A DNA stretch of 64,000 nucleotides from Symbiodinium kawagutii (GCA_009767595.1 VSDK01000567.1:197755-261754), one strand, 5' to 3'; shown: positions 22,828 to 33,930, counted from the first letter of the stretch. Numbers and translations: made by a program. The notes: generated by a model not told the origin, from the letters alone.

Positions 22828-23259
22828 TTTGGAGCTGTCCAGACTTACCTGTATCCACAACTCCTGAAAAGTTGTGTTGACAATCAAAAGGGCCAAAAGG
22901 AGAGACTTGGGCCAAAAAGTGACCATGTTCCCTTGGTCGCCCATAAGGAGCTGCTGAAATTCATCCGCTGCTCACAAACACGATGCATTCAAAAACCATG
23001 CTACATTGGGTTATAATGTGGTTACCTATAATGGTTATACCGATATAATGGTTGTAACAAGCTATATAGAGGATGCTTATCAATTGTAATATAGTGGTTA
23101 GTAATGGTTAGTAATGCTTAGTAACCACTATGATATAATGGTTATGCATCTATCAATAACCATCACTAATCATCACTAACCATTATAATATAATGGTTAG
23201 TAATTATAATGGTTAGTAATGGTAATCAGTACAGACCATGTTCCCTACAAATTCATCAC

Positions 23260-23345
23260 CTGATGCTTTGCGCTGGGACGTGTGCTGCACCCAGCTCACT
23301 GAGTTCTCCGAGCTGTGGGATGCGGCGCAACAAGTAGGCCATGAT
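23260..23345 (-). CDS. candidate exon, function unknown
   Basis: Acceptor GGTTTTGCAG ends before 23345 and donor GTGATG (after …ATCAG) follows 23260, a well-bounded 86-nt exon. The frame reads IMAYLLRRIPQLGELSELGA and then AHVPAQSI. It is an amphipathic, helix-like segment; family unknown. Confidence 0.45.
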
Positions 23346-23425
23346 CTGCAAAACCTAGGCGCGAGCTGAGCTGATGCATAACCAGCTGATCTACCAACCC
23401 GGGTGTGAGTAGATAACCAACCAAT

Positions 23426-23532
23426 CTGGTTGGTGGTTGAATCACCCCGTCATGAAAGATATGCGCAAGTCAACCAAGCAATTGTTCATAATCACGTTTG
23501 GGAAAATAAAGCTGTTTGAAGCCACCAACCAG
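23426..23532. mobile_element. MITE family C copy
   Basis: CTGGTTGGTGGTTGAATCAC at the left and AAGCCACCAACCAG at the right. It has the GTCATGAAA…GCGCAAGTCAACC variant core also seen at 28.55 kb. A partial further copy follows at about 23600-23680. Confidence 0.8.
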
Positions 23533-24092
23533 TTATGATCAGGGTAACCCTTGATCTACCAACCAACAACCAAAAAAACCAGCCAGGAGACCCTTATGAG
23601 TTGGTTGGTCACCACCCCGTCATCATGCGAAACTCAAGCAACCATTTGTTAATAATTACAATGGGGATAATATTGAAACATCCCTGCACTTGGGGGACCC
23701 CGATTTCATCTCTCCCTGATACTATCCCCTTCAAACATTAAACAACGACGCTTGTTTTTAATCTTAAGCTCTTGTGGGGTCGTCAACCCCCAAATATTAA
23801 AGTGGAAACCTCAAAATCAAGAACTTTAACTCCCGAGCGGCTCCTTTTTCATTAAATCTTTGAACAATTAAAATCACAGTTCCGGCAAGCAAACCCCTTT
23901 AGGATACTCCGGAGGGTTGCAGGGGTTTCCAGCCAATTTCCAGCCTGGCGCACGGCTGCATTGGGTTTCCCGGACTCTTTGAGAGCCAACAGCCTGGAAC
24001 AGCAGTCGTTCGTGCGCTGCTGGGGGAACTTCAAAATGATTGAGCTGCGATCTTGGATCAAGGGGATAGTCGCTGGGAATGGGACAACCTAC

Positions 24093-24164
24093 CAGTGCTT
24101 TCTCCAGTATCTGGGCGGGACATAGGGCATCATGGAAGATATCTTGCTTGTTGGCCATGTTGGA
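24093..24164 (-). CDS. candidate exon (24 codons), function unknown
   Basis: Acceptor CTCCTACTCCTAG ends before 24164 and donor GTAGGTTG follows 24093, giving exactly 24 codons. The frame reads NMANKQDIFHDALCPAQILE. It lies about 25 nt downstream of the end of the open frame of the neighbouring candidate exon at 24.19-24.30 kb. Confidence 0.45.
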
Positions 24165-24191
24165 CTAGGAGTAGGAGGTCGAGAGCTTCTA

Positions 24192-24300
24192 ACACAGAGA
24201 AGTTTCGTAGATGTGATTTTCCCACATGGCAGTGGTCTCTTCTTCCAAGTTGTACTTTTTCGCCTTGCCAAAATGGTTTGCAGTTTCAATCCACTCCTCC
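24192..24300 (-). CDS. candidate exon, function unknown
   Basis: A TATAG acceptor precedes GAGGAG at 24300. The frame reads EEWIETANHFGKAKKYNLEE and continues with ETTAMWENHIYETSL before a TAG at 24191-24189. The composition is strongly coding-like and unlike other frames here. The donor was not identified. Confidence 0.45.
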
Positions 24301-24659
24301 TATACTTACACCTGGCGGTCCACAAAGGGTTGTAGAGCCGGGTAGATAAACCATTGATGTATTGCTATACTGCTATACTGCTATACTGGCCATCGATTCC
24401 ATCACAAAGTTCAGTTCTTCAGCAAATGACCATGCCCCATTTACGGTCAATAATCAAAAGTACCCATGATCAAATCACCACCTGGTTCTCGTTCCTTATC
24501 CATGATTGCAGCCCAAAAATCATCCTTACGACCCAACTTCAAGCAATTAGTTGTGGGGGGTTGCCCAAAAATGGTGTACCCCCAAGTCACTCCTGGCTTC
24601 CCAGCTGGATATAGGGCAAACTGCCCAAGTCACTGTAGGTTTCCCAGCCATTTACTTAC

Positions 24660-24819
24660 CTTCCAATGTCGAACTGTGCAGCTGGATGTAGGTAGGTCAT
24701 TCCTACCAAGGTGACCATCCTCCCTGCTGGCCGCTGGGCCATCGATAACCAGGCCTGAACTTCCGTGGCGGTCGACAGTGGAAGTTGCACCCCGCCATCC
24801 GTATTGCCTGGCACGGTGG
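24660..24819 (-). CDS. candidate exon with consensus splice sites, function unknown
   Basis: Acceptor GTGCGCTCAG ends before 24819, and a perfect donor GTAAGT follows the GGAAG at 24660. This gives a 160-nt exon whose only well-behaved frame reads QLPLSTATEVQAWLSMAQRP and GRMVTLVGMTYLHPAAQFDI. It is one of the best-bounded exons in the window. Family not recognised. Confidence 0.55.
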
Positions 24820-24959
24820 CTGAGCGCACCAAGCAGGCACCAAACAACACCATTCACCTACCATAGGAGAGATAATGACTGGGTGGTGGTTTCAACCTTT
24901 TGCCTTTGCGAAGCGCTCTGAAGTCAATCACGCGCACGGCTCGAATTCTGCTCAGTATC

Positions 24960-25053
24960 GGGTGATGGTTTCAACCCCTATGAAAAATATTAGTCTGCCA
25001 ATCAACTATGTCTAAAAAATGGAGAAAATTAAAATGTTCAGAGCCATCAACCA
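24960..25053. mobile_element. MITE family C copy
   Basis: GATGGTTTCAACCCCTATGA at the left and TTCAGAGCCATCAACCAG at the right; core TATTAGTCTGCCAATCAAC. Confidence 0.7.
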
Positions 25054-25301
25054 GATCACCATGGTCAACAGCACCAGATTCGGAAAAAATGGCCATTTAC
25101 CCTAAACACTTGCACCTTCAACTTTGCACGGGGGCATCTAATGGTTTGGTCAAGAAGCACTTGCAGGATGGCAGGAGGTCATTCACCACTGCAGGACATC
25201 TAAAGAGCTAATCAGCACCATTGCCCGGGGAATGCAAAAACAGCTATTCAGCATCTGGTTGGTGGTTGCAACCACCAGGCAGTCAACGGTTACATCGCAA
25301 C

Positions 25302-25382
25302 GGTCGTCGTTTCACCCCATTCCTCGAGCGCCTTCATATAGATGCGGCGGCGGGAGCCCGCTACCCCCCTCAGCTTAGCAGG
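25302..25382 (-). CDS. candidate exon (27 codons), function unknown
   Basis: Acceptor CCTGTCGCAG ends before 25382 and a GT (GTTGCG) follows 25302; the length is exactly 27 codons. The frame reads PAKLRGVAGSRRRIYMKALE and then EWGETTT. GC-rich island; family unknown. Confidence 0.45.
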
Positions 25383-25642
25383 CTGCGACAGGTAACGTTG
25401 GCAGTGCCCACCTGATTACAATGGTTGATGATGGTTAAACATGATTCATAGGGGATTAGAATCGCTGATACTAGGGAATTTCAATGGATCACAATGGAAT
25501 ATAAGGATTGATACTAGGGGATTATGATAGATCATAATGGCTTATGATTGTGAATAGCCGTTAAGAAGTTGGTACTTACGAGAGGGGCTGCTGAGCTGGT
25601 CAATGGTTGATAATGGTGACCACCCATTAATGGACATCAACA

Positions 25643-25775
25643 TGGTGGTTTCTGAAAATGGTGGTACCCGTACACCAAATATGGATGACTTACTAAGAAA
25701 AATTGTTAATGCAGCATTAATGCAGAATAATCAAGGATGATTTAGGGGGTCCCCTATGAATTGAGAAACACCCAC
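25643..25775. mobile_element. MITE family A copy (long, degenerate)
   Basis: TGGTGGTTTCTGAAAATGGT at the left and GTCCCCTATGAATTGAGAAA at the right. The copy is about 130 bp, longer than usual because of an internal TTAATGCAGCATTAATGCAG stretch. Confidence 0.65.
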
Positions 25776-25799
25776 ATTGGTGATTGGTTGCTTGTTACA

Positions 25800-28260
25800 C
25801 CTGCAGTGAACCCTCAGTGCAACCAGTCAATTCCCAGTGCTTGTTGATGGTAGTCGACGGTGGTTGATCAAGGCTTTCAAAATGCTTGTCAATGCTTAAG
25901 AATGGGGGTGATGGTCAATAAGCTCATCACCCGCTGCTAAACTAATCCAGCAATGGACAATCCACCCTAGAACTAGCTGGCTTTCCAGTTCCCAGTCTTT
26001 CCCAATAAAAAATAGGATGATTTCCCATGGTCAGGTTAGTTTACCACAAACGGTAATTGTTATAGTAGGTTGAATAGCAATTGACCTGCTAAAGGTAGGA
26101 ATATGCCGAATGTTGGCAAAGGATGCGCTTTGAAAGCTGAGGTTGCGGCGAGGGTAGCCCATATTCCGGGAACAAGGAGCCACATTGAACTGTTCAACTA
26201 TCCCTTGACATAATCAGTTTAGAATGAACATCCATCCATGCGGAGCATATGGATTACTTGATATAGCCATCTACTGGAACCACTATTGGGTCGGAATTGA
26301 TCGCCAGCTATATGGCTCTGTGCCGCTTCGTTGCATGCGTCACCATGATCAGTCATACCATGGTTTTTGCCCACACAGGGTGTGCTTATGGGTGCTTGAT
26401 CATGTAGAAATAGCAAGTGCCCAAATGTTGGCCTGCATGCTTTTGGGACTGACCAACTGTCCGTTTCTGCCACGAAACGTATGCATGGTCGACAGTGCTG
26501 AAAGAAAACCCTAACGCATGCATGCAAATGAAGGGGCGGAAAAGCCTGGCTGCCTTGGGGAAGCATCAACAAAGAATATGGAGGTACCCCCGAAACTAGT
26601 CCCCATGGATGATGGTGTATATCCATATATATATGTGTGTATACGTAAATGAACATGCTGTAAATATCATATAGTATGATCAAATCTGATGATGTTGCTA
26701 GGTTAACCATGGTAATAGACTGGTTACACACGACTAGGTCTTATATCATGTGAGCATGAACTTTGTAATTATCACCTCAACGGGATAGACAAATGGTGCA
26801 CCCAGAAGATTGGTCGCTTCGACCAAGACTTCGTGGGGCATAGGCAAGCCCAAGTTTGACCTATTATTCACTATTATCAGCTTATATTCAGCAATGATCT
26901 GGTTGGTGGTTGAACCACCCCTATGAACAATATGCTTGTCAACCAACCGGACTTCTCTTGTGAAGCAGGCCACCCCCCGCCAAAGTACAAAGGAGGCCTG
27001 CACTGTCTCATCCATGGTGAAACGACATCCAAACTGCCTATGTTTTGACAATACATTCATGCATTGGGGACCACAAGTTGCCACCACGTTGGTTTCGATC
27101 CCAGACACTGAAGGTTCCTTGCAGAGCAGCACCTGACAGTGGCTGTTGAGATCGTAGAAGATAACCATGGAGAACCCTTCAGGTCTGGTGGTAAAAATGG
27201 TTGATTGGCTTGATGCTGCAGGGCAATGCTGTTCCATGATCATGGCATACGGCCCCCAAACATCAGTGGGTCAAGCAAACGGTGGTAGGAACGAAACAGC
27301 GGCATTTGACCACAAGAATGTTTGTCAACCCATCAAATTTGCTGGGGTTAGCAGAACTTCACCAATGGTTGATCCTATCGTGAATTAAGGCTTTTGAGCG
27401 AATTCAAGTATACACACTGATACTTTGATAAATTGCCATAATTAGATAATTTGCCCTAATTTACTCAAGTCGATGATTATGGCAAATAAAGTATACATGA
27501 TTATGCAGTTAAGTTCTGCATGATAAATCAGTTGATCATTAATCTACTCATGTTGATTACTTAACAACTGATCATCAATGATATATGTAAATTGTGAGTT
27601 CTTCTCATGTTGATAACTTAGTTGATTAGTAGCTTAGTTGATCATTAATCTACTCATTAATCAACTGCCCTAATCTTCGTCACTCAACAACTCAGCTACT
27701 CATCAACTCCAAGGAAGCCCAACTCGATGATCCCCTCATCCACCGCACGAATGGATGGCCAGAACGGATCCCAAACGCTCCCAAGCAACCGCTAGCAATA
27801 CTCATAGCAATACTCATCAAATTCATCCAGAATGAAAAACAACATCTGGTATTGACTCTCAGTTGTTTAAGCATTATTATTGGCTATTATCCCCTCTCAT
27901 CAACCACTCAATTCCCCAATAGAACATCTTTAGAACCACCAACCACTTTTGCAACTTGGATATGTTTTAATCAATCTTGGAAAAAACACGCCTGCAAAAA
28001 CATCTTTGAATCCCCTATTACCAATCGTTATAATCCCCTAGTATCATCTATTATCAATCCGTGGGCAACAACTATAATCCGAATATATGTATATAATCGT
28101 GATATATATATATAAATACATATATATATATATATATATAAAAAATACAAATCTCAAAATGAATAAATATATATTTCAATATAATATATAATATATATAT
28201 ATAGTTATATTCCATCTATCATCATTTCATTCCAACATCTTCCAACCATCCCCAAGCTGT
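25800..28260. other. no firm gene; partial family C piece and TTGATCATTAATC repeats
   Basis: A family C left half lies at about 26899-26950. From about 27420 to 27670 the words TTGATCATTAATCTACTCAT recur. (TA)n tracts lie at about 28098-28204. Long open frames on the minus strand at 26.2-27.2 kb are treated as chance (see rejected list). Otherwise nothing is supported. Confidence 0.4.
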
Positions 28261-28261
28261 C

Positions 28262-28409
28262 CACCACGAATGTGGTCGTGGTTTTTTCGCGGTTCTTTCT
28301 CCATCCTGACCCCGGCCCGGCGCACCAAGAACTGGCCCAAGGTGAAGCTGCGCGTCACCGGATGCAAGGACAGGTTGAAGAAGAGCCGCGTCAGGGCGGT
28401 GACCGCGAC
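28262..28409 (-). CDS. candidate exon, function unknown
   Basis: A TTACAG acceptor precedes GTCGCGG at 28409. The minus frame reads VAVTALTRLFFNLSLHPVTR and then FTLGQFLVRRAGVRMEKEP, clearly more protein-like than the other frames of this GC-rich island. The 3' end is approximate (a GTGGAC could be the donor). It is the first candidate exon downstream of the carbonic anhydrase gene. Confidence 0.45.
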
Positions 28410-28544
28410 CTGTAAGGCACTCACCCCGGTTCCGGGTCACCGGGCCGGTCACCACGCCACTAGTGGCGACGGCTGCACATCTGAAGCGAACTTTTTTTTG
28501 GGAGGTGATGAGTTGACGTTGACTAGTGTCATTGGTAGTTGGAT

Positions 28545-28646
28545 CTAGTTGGTGGTCAAGAACGTCATGAAAAACATGCGCAAGTCAACCAAGCATTTGT
28601 CAATAACTAGCATGGAAAATAAATAATGTTAAAAAACACCAACCAG
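28545..28646. mobile_element. MITE family C copy
   Basis: CTAGTTGGTGGTCAAGAACG at the left and AAAAAACACCAACCAG at the right; core GCGCAAGTCAACCAAGCAT. Confidence 0.7.
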
Positions 28647-28830
28647 TTGATGATTGGAAGTGATGATCAGTTGACGTTGAAGATACAAAGATATACAAAG
28701 TAAGTATGGTGAATGCTTCGCCATTGTTTGCCAGCTCATGGCGCTTGGAAATTAGTCATGTGAGAGCTACCAATGCGCTCACCCCCACGGGTAGCCTTGA
28801 CTGGATAGAAAAAGAACCAGCTTCCAATGG

Positions 28831-28937
28831 GTGGTGTTTCTTAAGCCATAGGGGGCCCAAAAAAATGGTTGGTTGGATACTATAAACCACTAATCCTGGA
28901 TGATTTGGGGGTACAGTTGAGGACTTGAGAAACGCGC
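28831..28937. mobile_element. MITE family A copy (variant)
   Basis: GTGGTGTTTCTTAAGCCATA at the left and GGACTTGAGAAAC at the right, with ATGGTTGGTTGGATACTATA inside. Confidence 0.65.
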
Positions 28938-29229
28938 AATTAGGTAAGTCATCTATTCCAAAGTGTGCATGCTTCAATTGAGCACCATCAGCAAATCTTT
29001 TCGGAGCGGGGCCCATTCCCCCGCCCAACGGTCGTTGCTGAAGATGATCGAACATACTGCTGAACATGCCCCTCCTGTGCATCGGCCATCTCGCCACCCA
29101 AGCTCTTTTCCCTCCGTCTGCTATCGTTGCTCTTGAGGCTCGGACTAGCAATTTCTGCAGCCAGCCCGCCAACCAACCAATCCCCTATAGATACCACAAC
29201 ACACCATTTCGAAAGAAGCTCCTCATGAA

Positions 29230-29740
29230 TTGCTAAGGAGTGATGAAGGAAGCGCAATTAAGACCTTGCTCTGTGACACGTACTTCATGTGCTACAGCTG
29301 TTTTGCTATCTTTGTACTGCTTGAACTCGTGGAACGAGCAAGGGGAGAGGTCATGCGGTTTTGGGAGGCATGAGCTGCTTTGGAGTTCAATTACAGAGTC
29401 GAAGGAACAGTGCGCGAATTTGTCAAGGAACAGTGTGGAACTTTGTCCTATGGCTCTAGCAGACTTCAATGGGTCTGCTGCTGCCATCCAATCGACTTCA
29501 ACGACTTGACAGACCACTCAAACTTCAAACAATCACCCTGGGGCAACCTGGTTCATAGATGTTGATAGCCCTGCTTGGAAGCATCTCGCCAAGAGCTCTG
29601 CAAGGGCAACAAATCCCCTGATGATGCAAAAGACTTTGCAATGGACTCCTTCGACATACTTTGACCAAGTTCCATCTACGTACTTTTCCTGTGCAAGATG
29701 CCACTTCAGAATACCCAGGTGTGCTCAAAACGCCCCAAAT
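29230..29740. other. non-repetitive segment with open frames on both strands
   Basis: The minus strand is open for 94 codons (29517-29233) and the plus strand for 89 codons (29240-29509). Both are coding-like in composition (minus: DSVIELQSSSCLPKPHDL; plus: LLSLYCLNSWNEQGERSCGF). No domain is recognised and no splice sites decide the strand. It could be a terminal exon, UTR or an unrecognised element. Confidence 0.25.
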
Positions 29741-29999
29741 GTCTCCCTGGCTGGTTACTCAACAAGGCCACCAAATCATCAATTAATGTACTGTATGTTA
29801 TACATATACAATTATATGATTATATGTTACGTGTATTATCTATGATATAGATGTTTGTAAGTTGACTAAGTGAAAAGGAGTTCACATGTAAACCGGTCAA
29901 CTCTCAACCAGCCAGTTGGAGATATTGGAAGTCCTTCCAATTCTACCATAGTCATCCAAGTCAGTTCTCTGAAGTCATGAGGTAATTGTAGCGCTTCAA

Positions 30000-30679
30000 T
30001 CACATCTTTCTTGTGATTGTGGCATTGGTGTCGGAAATGAAGGGTGCCACAATCCGACGAGACGATGCAGGCTTCACATCATTCTCCATGTCAATGCCAA
30101 ACTCCAGCAGGTCTTTGCAGGTCCTGTCCATCACTTGTGCGGACAGTTCCTTGCACTGGCGATCCACCCACCATGTCACTTCGAATGGAGAACACTGCTC
30201 GTTGTTGTAGGAATCGCTTGTTGTGGATCCAATGTAGAGCATGTAGTCGTGGACGGGTTTCCAGGTCGTGTTGAACTGCATGTACTCTTCACTTGGATCA
30301 TTGACGATGCGAACCACTTGGCCACGCACCAACACCGCTGGATTCAAGTCTCGGGCAAAAACACCACCCAAGCCACCGGTCAAGACCCGATCCTTGGCCC
30401 CAGCACTTGAGTAGACCCAGTGAAACTCATAGGTGTAGCCCACTGAGACGTTCTTGCACCATTTGAACTCATAAGGATCCAAAGTGCCACGGGTTGGTGG
30501 CTCCTCCACGGGGGCGCAAAAGAATCCAGGACGGATGTCGTTTGGCATGATCTCCGAGGGATTCTCAAAGGCCTCGGTCACATCGAGGGAAAACTCGTCA
30601 TCATCGAAGTTGCAATGTTCGGCACCCAAGTGAAAGTGAGTGTTCACGTGGATCAGGTTGGGAAACTCATGTTGAATAC
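30000..30679 (-). CDS. delta-class carbonic anhydrase, last exon
   Basis: This exon encodes the catalytic part of a delta carbonic anhydrase, a zinc enzyme that interconverts CO2 and bicarbonate and is known from diatoms and dinoflagellates. The acceptor CCCTTCTCAG ends before 30679; the frame is open for about 226 codons to TGA at 30000-29998. In order it shows IHVNTHFHLGAEH (His-x-His, presumed zinc ligands), KWCKNVSVGYTYEFHW, VRIVNDPSEEYMQF, YIGSTTSDSYNNEQCSPFEV and TWWVDRQCKELSAQ, all matching recalled delta-CA blocks, including the conserved Cys positions. The open frame runs on upstream of 30679 to about 30899, but that part has no family match and is probably intron. Together with the exons at 31.26-31.48 and 31.55-31.66 kb it forms a secreted enzyme, probably for carbon acquisition at the cell surface or in a membrane-bound compartment. 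It is the best-supported host gene in the window. Confidence 0.85.
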
Positions 30680-31257
30680 CTGAGAAGGGACAGAAGTGAT
30701 CAGAAAGTTGCAATGTCAAAAAATAAAGTCTGACTGTTCGTGGGTTGCGTCTGAGGCCTGCAACTACCTCTGATTGTTTGCGGGGTGTTATTTTTGGATG
30801 CTGACTGGAGGCACTGTCGCTGATGCTCTGCAGAGTGAAAGAATCAAGCTTCCGCAAGCAGACTCCATGGGAATCGGTTTTCTTGTACGCAGATTCAACT
30901 TAATCTATTTGGAGAAAAATAATTAGACCGATCCACCACGGGAATTATTTTACATTTTGTAGAACTATCACGCTGCTTGACAAGTGCTAGAGATGGCGAT
31001 CCCAAAACAAGTTGTCACGTTTTCCACATTTTCGAATCACGAGCAACTACCGGAGACTGATACGCCAACATATCAAACATGCGGAACTCGCAGACGTGAG
31101 GAGATGAGTGTCTGCTGCGTTTTGCGAAAGGTGAATCCGGCGCCCGTAGGCGCAGAGTCATAGAAACGTTTTGCAGTGCAAGACCATTCATTCTGAGGGC
31201 TTGCCTTCACCAATGATCAAAACACAAGAAAAGACTATGATGCATCCAAGAACTCAC

Positions 31258-31481
31258 AGGCTTCACTCGCGGAGGCTCCTTTCCCTCGAAGGACTCCGTG
31301 AGATTGCGCGGAGCTTGTGGTTCTGCATCGACGCAGGGAAACTCTCGCGCGGGTGCCGCGGTCGTAGTGGTTGGATAATGATAATCATGATGGCCATCAT
31401 GCGCCCAAACCCACCATGGAATCCCATCTCCGTCATGCTTCTCCTTGTTTCCTTGGCTCGCAAAAACTTTGGACACATAGT
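31258..31481 (-). CDS. delta carbonic anhydrase gene, probable second exon
   Basis: Acceptor TTGTCCTAAG ends before 31481; a donor GTGAGT follows CCT at 31258 (a GTTCTT four bases on is the alternative). The frame reads YVSKVFASQGNKEKHDGDGI, then PWWVWAHDGHHDYHYPTTTT, a His/Tyr and Thr-rich linker, then ESFEGKEPPRVKP. It has no catalytic block and probably forms the N-terminal region of the mature enzyme. A GC-type donor at the end of exon 1 gives a matching reading phase. Confidence 0.55.
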
Positions 31482-31549
31482 CTTAGGACAACAAATCTAT
31501 GTGAAAAAACAAACATGCTCCTGCATCTTGACAGATCTGTTTATCTACA

Positions 31550-31664
31550 AATGATCAAAGCGTCGGTTCATCTGCATCAGCGCCGAGTCATCGCAGCTGC
31601 CTTCATGACAAGCCTTCTCTGCCAGCACTGGAATCAGCAGAAGGATACCAAGGGCTTTAGCCAT
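31550..31664 (-). CDS. delta carbonic anhydrase gene, first exon with signal peptide
   Basis: An ATG at 31664-31662 starts MAKALGILLLIPVLA, a short basic start followed by a hydrophobic core, a typical signal peptide. The following residues (EKACHEGSCDDSALMQMNRR) include a DSALMQ-type motif that I recall as common after dinoflagellate signal peptides. The frame meets a stop at 31547-31545, so a splice is needed; a GC donor (CGAC|GCTTTG) keeps the phase with the next exon. Linking it to the catalytic exon is inference from order, strand and distance. Confidence 0.55.
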
Positions 31665-32106
31665 GGCTTGATTCAATTTGATTCAGGGATCCGACGAAGC
31701 ACTACACTGCTGAATAATGAGCTCAAACTGGCATGCGGACAAGAGGATTGTACAAGCACTTGCCAATATCTGGGCAAAGCACCATGACATCCGACAACAT
31801 TTCCCATCACCAACCCTAGCAAAGGAAACCCCGGATCCAAAACATCTCAGCAGTGTCAGTAACCCTTAGCCAGCTCTGAGCTTAGCAGCCATTCTACTGT
31901 AGGTCATCCCACTTGATGCAGGTCATGCACGCAACACGGGCACCCTTGATGATCCGAAAACCGACAGTTCATCGACACATTCGAAGGGGGATGTTCATTC
32001 ACCCTAGGCGAGATGATAGTTACTGACACTGGATGCTGGCAAACCTAGGGCTAACAGTTCCCCTTTACCAAAGGTTAGCAGTACCTGCTGTTGTTGTGCA
32101 TCCATC

Positions 32107-32213
32107 TGGTGGTTTCTCAAGTCACAAAGGTACCGCAGTTACCATCCAATAGTAATCATTAGCAGTACTAAACCAACCATAACTTGGGGGTCCCCTATAA
32201 CTTGAGAAACCAC
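32107..32213. mobile_element. MITE family A copy
   Basis: TGGTGGTTTCTCAAGTCACA at the left and CCCTATAACTTGAGAAACCA at the right. Confidence 0.75.
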
Positions 32214-32269
32214 TGTAGTTGTTCAATCATGATTCTTGTTGGGTATCCCCTCTGAACCATTATAATCCC

Positions 32270-32474
32270 TTAATCATTATCAACCCTATCATCCCTTAAA
32301 GCCTTACAAAACACACCCATCTCATGGTTGGCTTTATCGCTTGCCCCTGCGACACGACTGGTCCCCCTTCGTGTTGGGCCCAAAAATTCGGCGCCGGTTT
32401 TTCGGCGATCCCGCGCCTCATTGCGGAAGTACAACAGCTGGCAGACCTCAGGCAGATCTCGTTTCGAGAAAGCC
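32270..32474 (-). CDS. candidate terminal exon, function unknown
   Basis: A strong acceptor (TTTCTGTCACTACCAG) ends before 32474. The minus frame is open for about 67 codons to TAA and reads AFSKRDLPEVCQLLYFRNEA, RRKTGAEFLGPTRRGTSRVA and SDKANHEMGVFCKALRDDRV. It could be the last exon of the multi-exon gene that lies upstream (32-58 kb), as it ends about 600 bp before the carbonic anhydrase start. An internal GT (GTGTGT after 32317) is an alternative end. Family unknown. Confidence 0.5.
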
Positions 32475-32753
32475 CTGGTAGTGACAGAAATCATCGTGCC
32501 ACACGGCTGGCATGGATGCTGACTCTCGCAGCGAAACATTGACCGCAATCAACTGTAACAAGTCATGTGAGTCGCGCAAGTTCAAGCATCAACAACCTTC
32601 ACCTTGTAAGTACCATCTTGTAAAAAACTATATATTGGCAAATAGCATATAACCAACACATAACACATAGTTTTTCTGTAAACAATCTACTCTTGGTTAC
32701 ACTATTATTTGCATAATAGCAAATATATAACCAATAACTATGGATAACCAATA

Positions 32754-32840
32754 CTGGCTGGTGGTTTTTAACCCCGTCATGAAACATATGATCGCATCGA
32801 ACATTTGGGAAAATAACAAGTTTATCAAACCACCAACTGG
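32754..32840. mobile_element. MITE family C copy
   Basis: CTGGCTGGTGGTTTTTAACC at the left and ATCAAACCACCAACTGG at the right. A further right-half fragment lies at about 33030-33078. Confidence 0.75.
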
Positions 32841-33149
32841 TAATGACCAATAGGGAACCAATAATTTAATGTCAAAAAAGACCTGTACTGAACTATTGGT
32901 TACACTATGGCTACACTATAGTTCTTGCCAAAAGGTCATAACCCATAGATAACCAGCAACAAATATTAAAAAACACTAGTACCTCTTATAACCAACCAAT
33001 TTCATAACCAATTGACATCCCAAAAACAACCATTTGTCAACACATTTGGGAAAATAAAAATGTTTACCAAACCACCAAACCACCAATATCCAATATCAAA
33101 TACATAATGCTGTTTTTATTCCTTACTAATTCGTTTTGACGTTTCACAT

Positions 33150-33415
33150 TGCTTCCACCAGGGCTTCCGCAAAGTGCTCCCGGATGCAAACGTAGTTTCC
33201 GCGAGGTTCCGCGAAGTCATTTAAGCTGACCTTTGCTTCCGCGAGCTTCCGCAAAGCAAAATTTTGAAGGTTTTGCTTCCGCGGCCAAGGTTTCAATCAC
33301 GTTTTGGCGTCATTTGAGCATATTCTGTCTAAGAACATTATAAAGAGTTTCCGCAAAGCTTCCGCAAAGTTTCCCTTCCGCGAACCTTCCGCGCGTGCAG
33401 GGAAACGCAAGAAAT
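33150..33415. repeat. cluster of TTCCGC(G/A)AAG motifs
   Basis: At least ten TTCCGC words occur, mostly as CTTCCGCAAAGC or TTCCGCGAA, often back to back (TTTCCGCAAAGCTTCCGCAA). It is far richer in CpG than the flanks and has no convincing frame. It may be a decayed repeat or a protein-binding cluster. Confidence 0.6.
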
Positions 33416-33477
33416 GCATGACGAAATGACTCGACGAAGACTAAAGAAGACTACCGATCAAAAACAAGTCGTTCATA

Positions 33478-33710
33478 TGGTGGTTTCTCAAAATCGGGGT
33501 ACCCCTGAATCATCTTTTATTAACAATTTATGATGGTAGATCAACCAGTCTTAGGGTACCCCCCATTTTAAGAAACCACCATATGGCTGCGGGTCAGTTC
33601 ACCCTTAGTCCCCCTGGTTCCCCTATCATTAACCAGCACGTTTTCCCTATGAACGGTGAACTCATCCCCCATGAAAGGCTGGTTGCTTAAAGCCTTGACC
33701 CAGCTCGCCA
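33478..33710. mobile_element. family A and family B elements side by side
   Basis: A family A foldback (TGGTGGTTTCTCAAAATCGG to TTAAGAAACCACCA, 33478-33581) is followed within 2 bp by a family B element (TGGCTGCGGGTCAGTTCACC to CTTGACCCAGCTCGCCA, to 33710). CATATGG flanks both sides of the A element. Confidence 0.8.
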
Positions 33711-33814
33711 TATGTAGCTGGTATATCCCAAAAATATCCCCTACTATTGTTGCTTGTTATCCCCTATTATTAACCAGCTAAACCATGGGTTGGTTGGTTG
33801 GTTATCCCCAACAA

Positions 33815-33930
33815 AACCCCTTGGCTCAGCCAAGCGACGCTGGGGATGGCCAATGAAGGCAGTGGGGCCTCCAAATCCTGACGCCCAGGTCGGTCCAAGT
33901 TGGGGCCCAGGTCCCCGGAAAAAATGGCGT
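33815..33930 (-). CDS. weak candidate exon
   Basis: GC-rich island with two open minus frames (HFFRGPGPQLGPTWASGF or SGDLGPNLDRPGRQDLEAPL). It has no clear acceptor, so the frame is unresolved. Confidence 0.25.

Noticed and set aside
26219-27243. Two long minus-strand open frames (170 and 165 codons)
   Set aside because: The second runs through a family C fragment at 26.9 kb, neither shows a domain, and the first contains a Tyr/Ile-rich stretch from a TA repeat. Chance is more likely.
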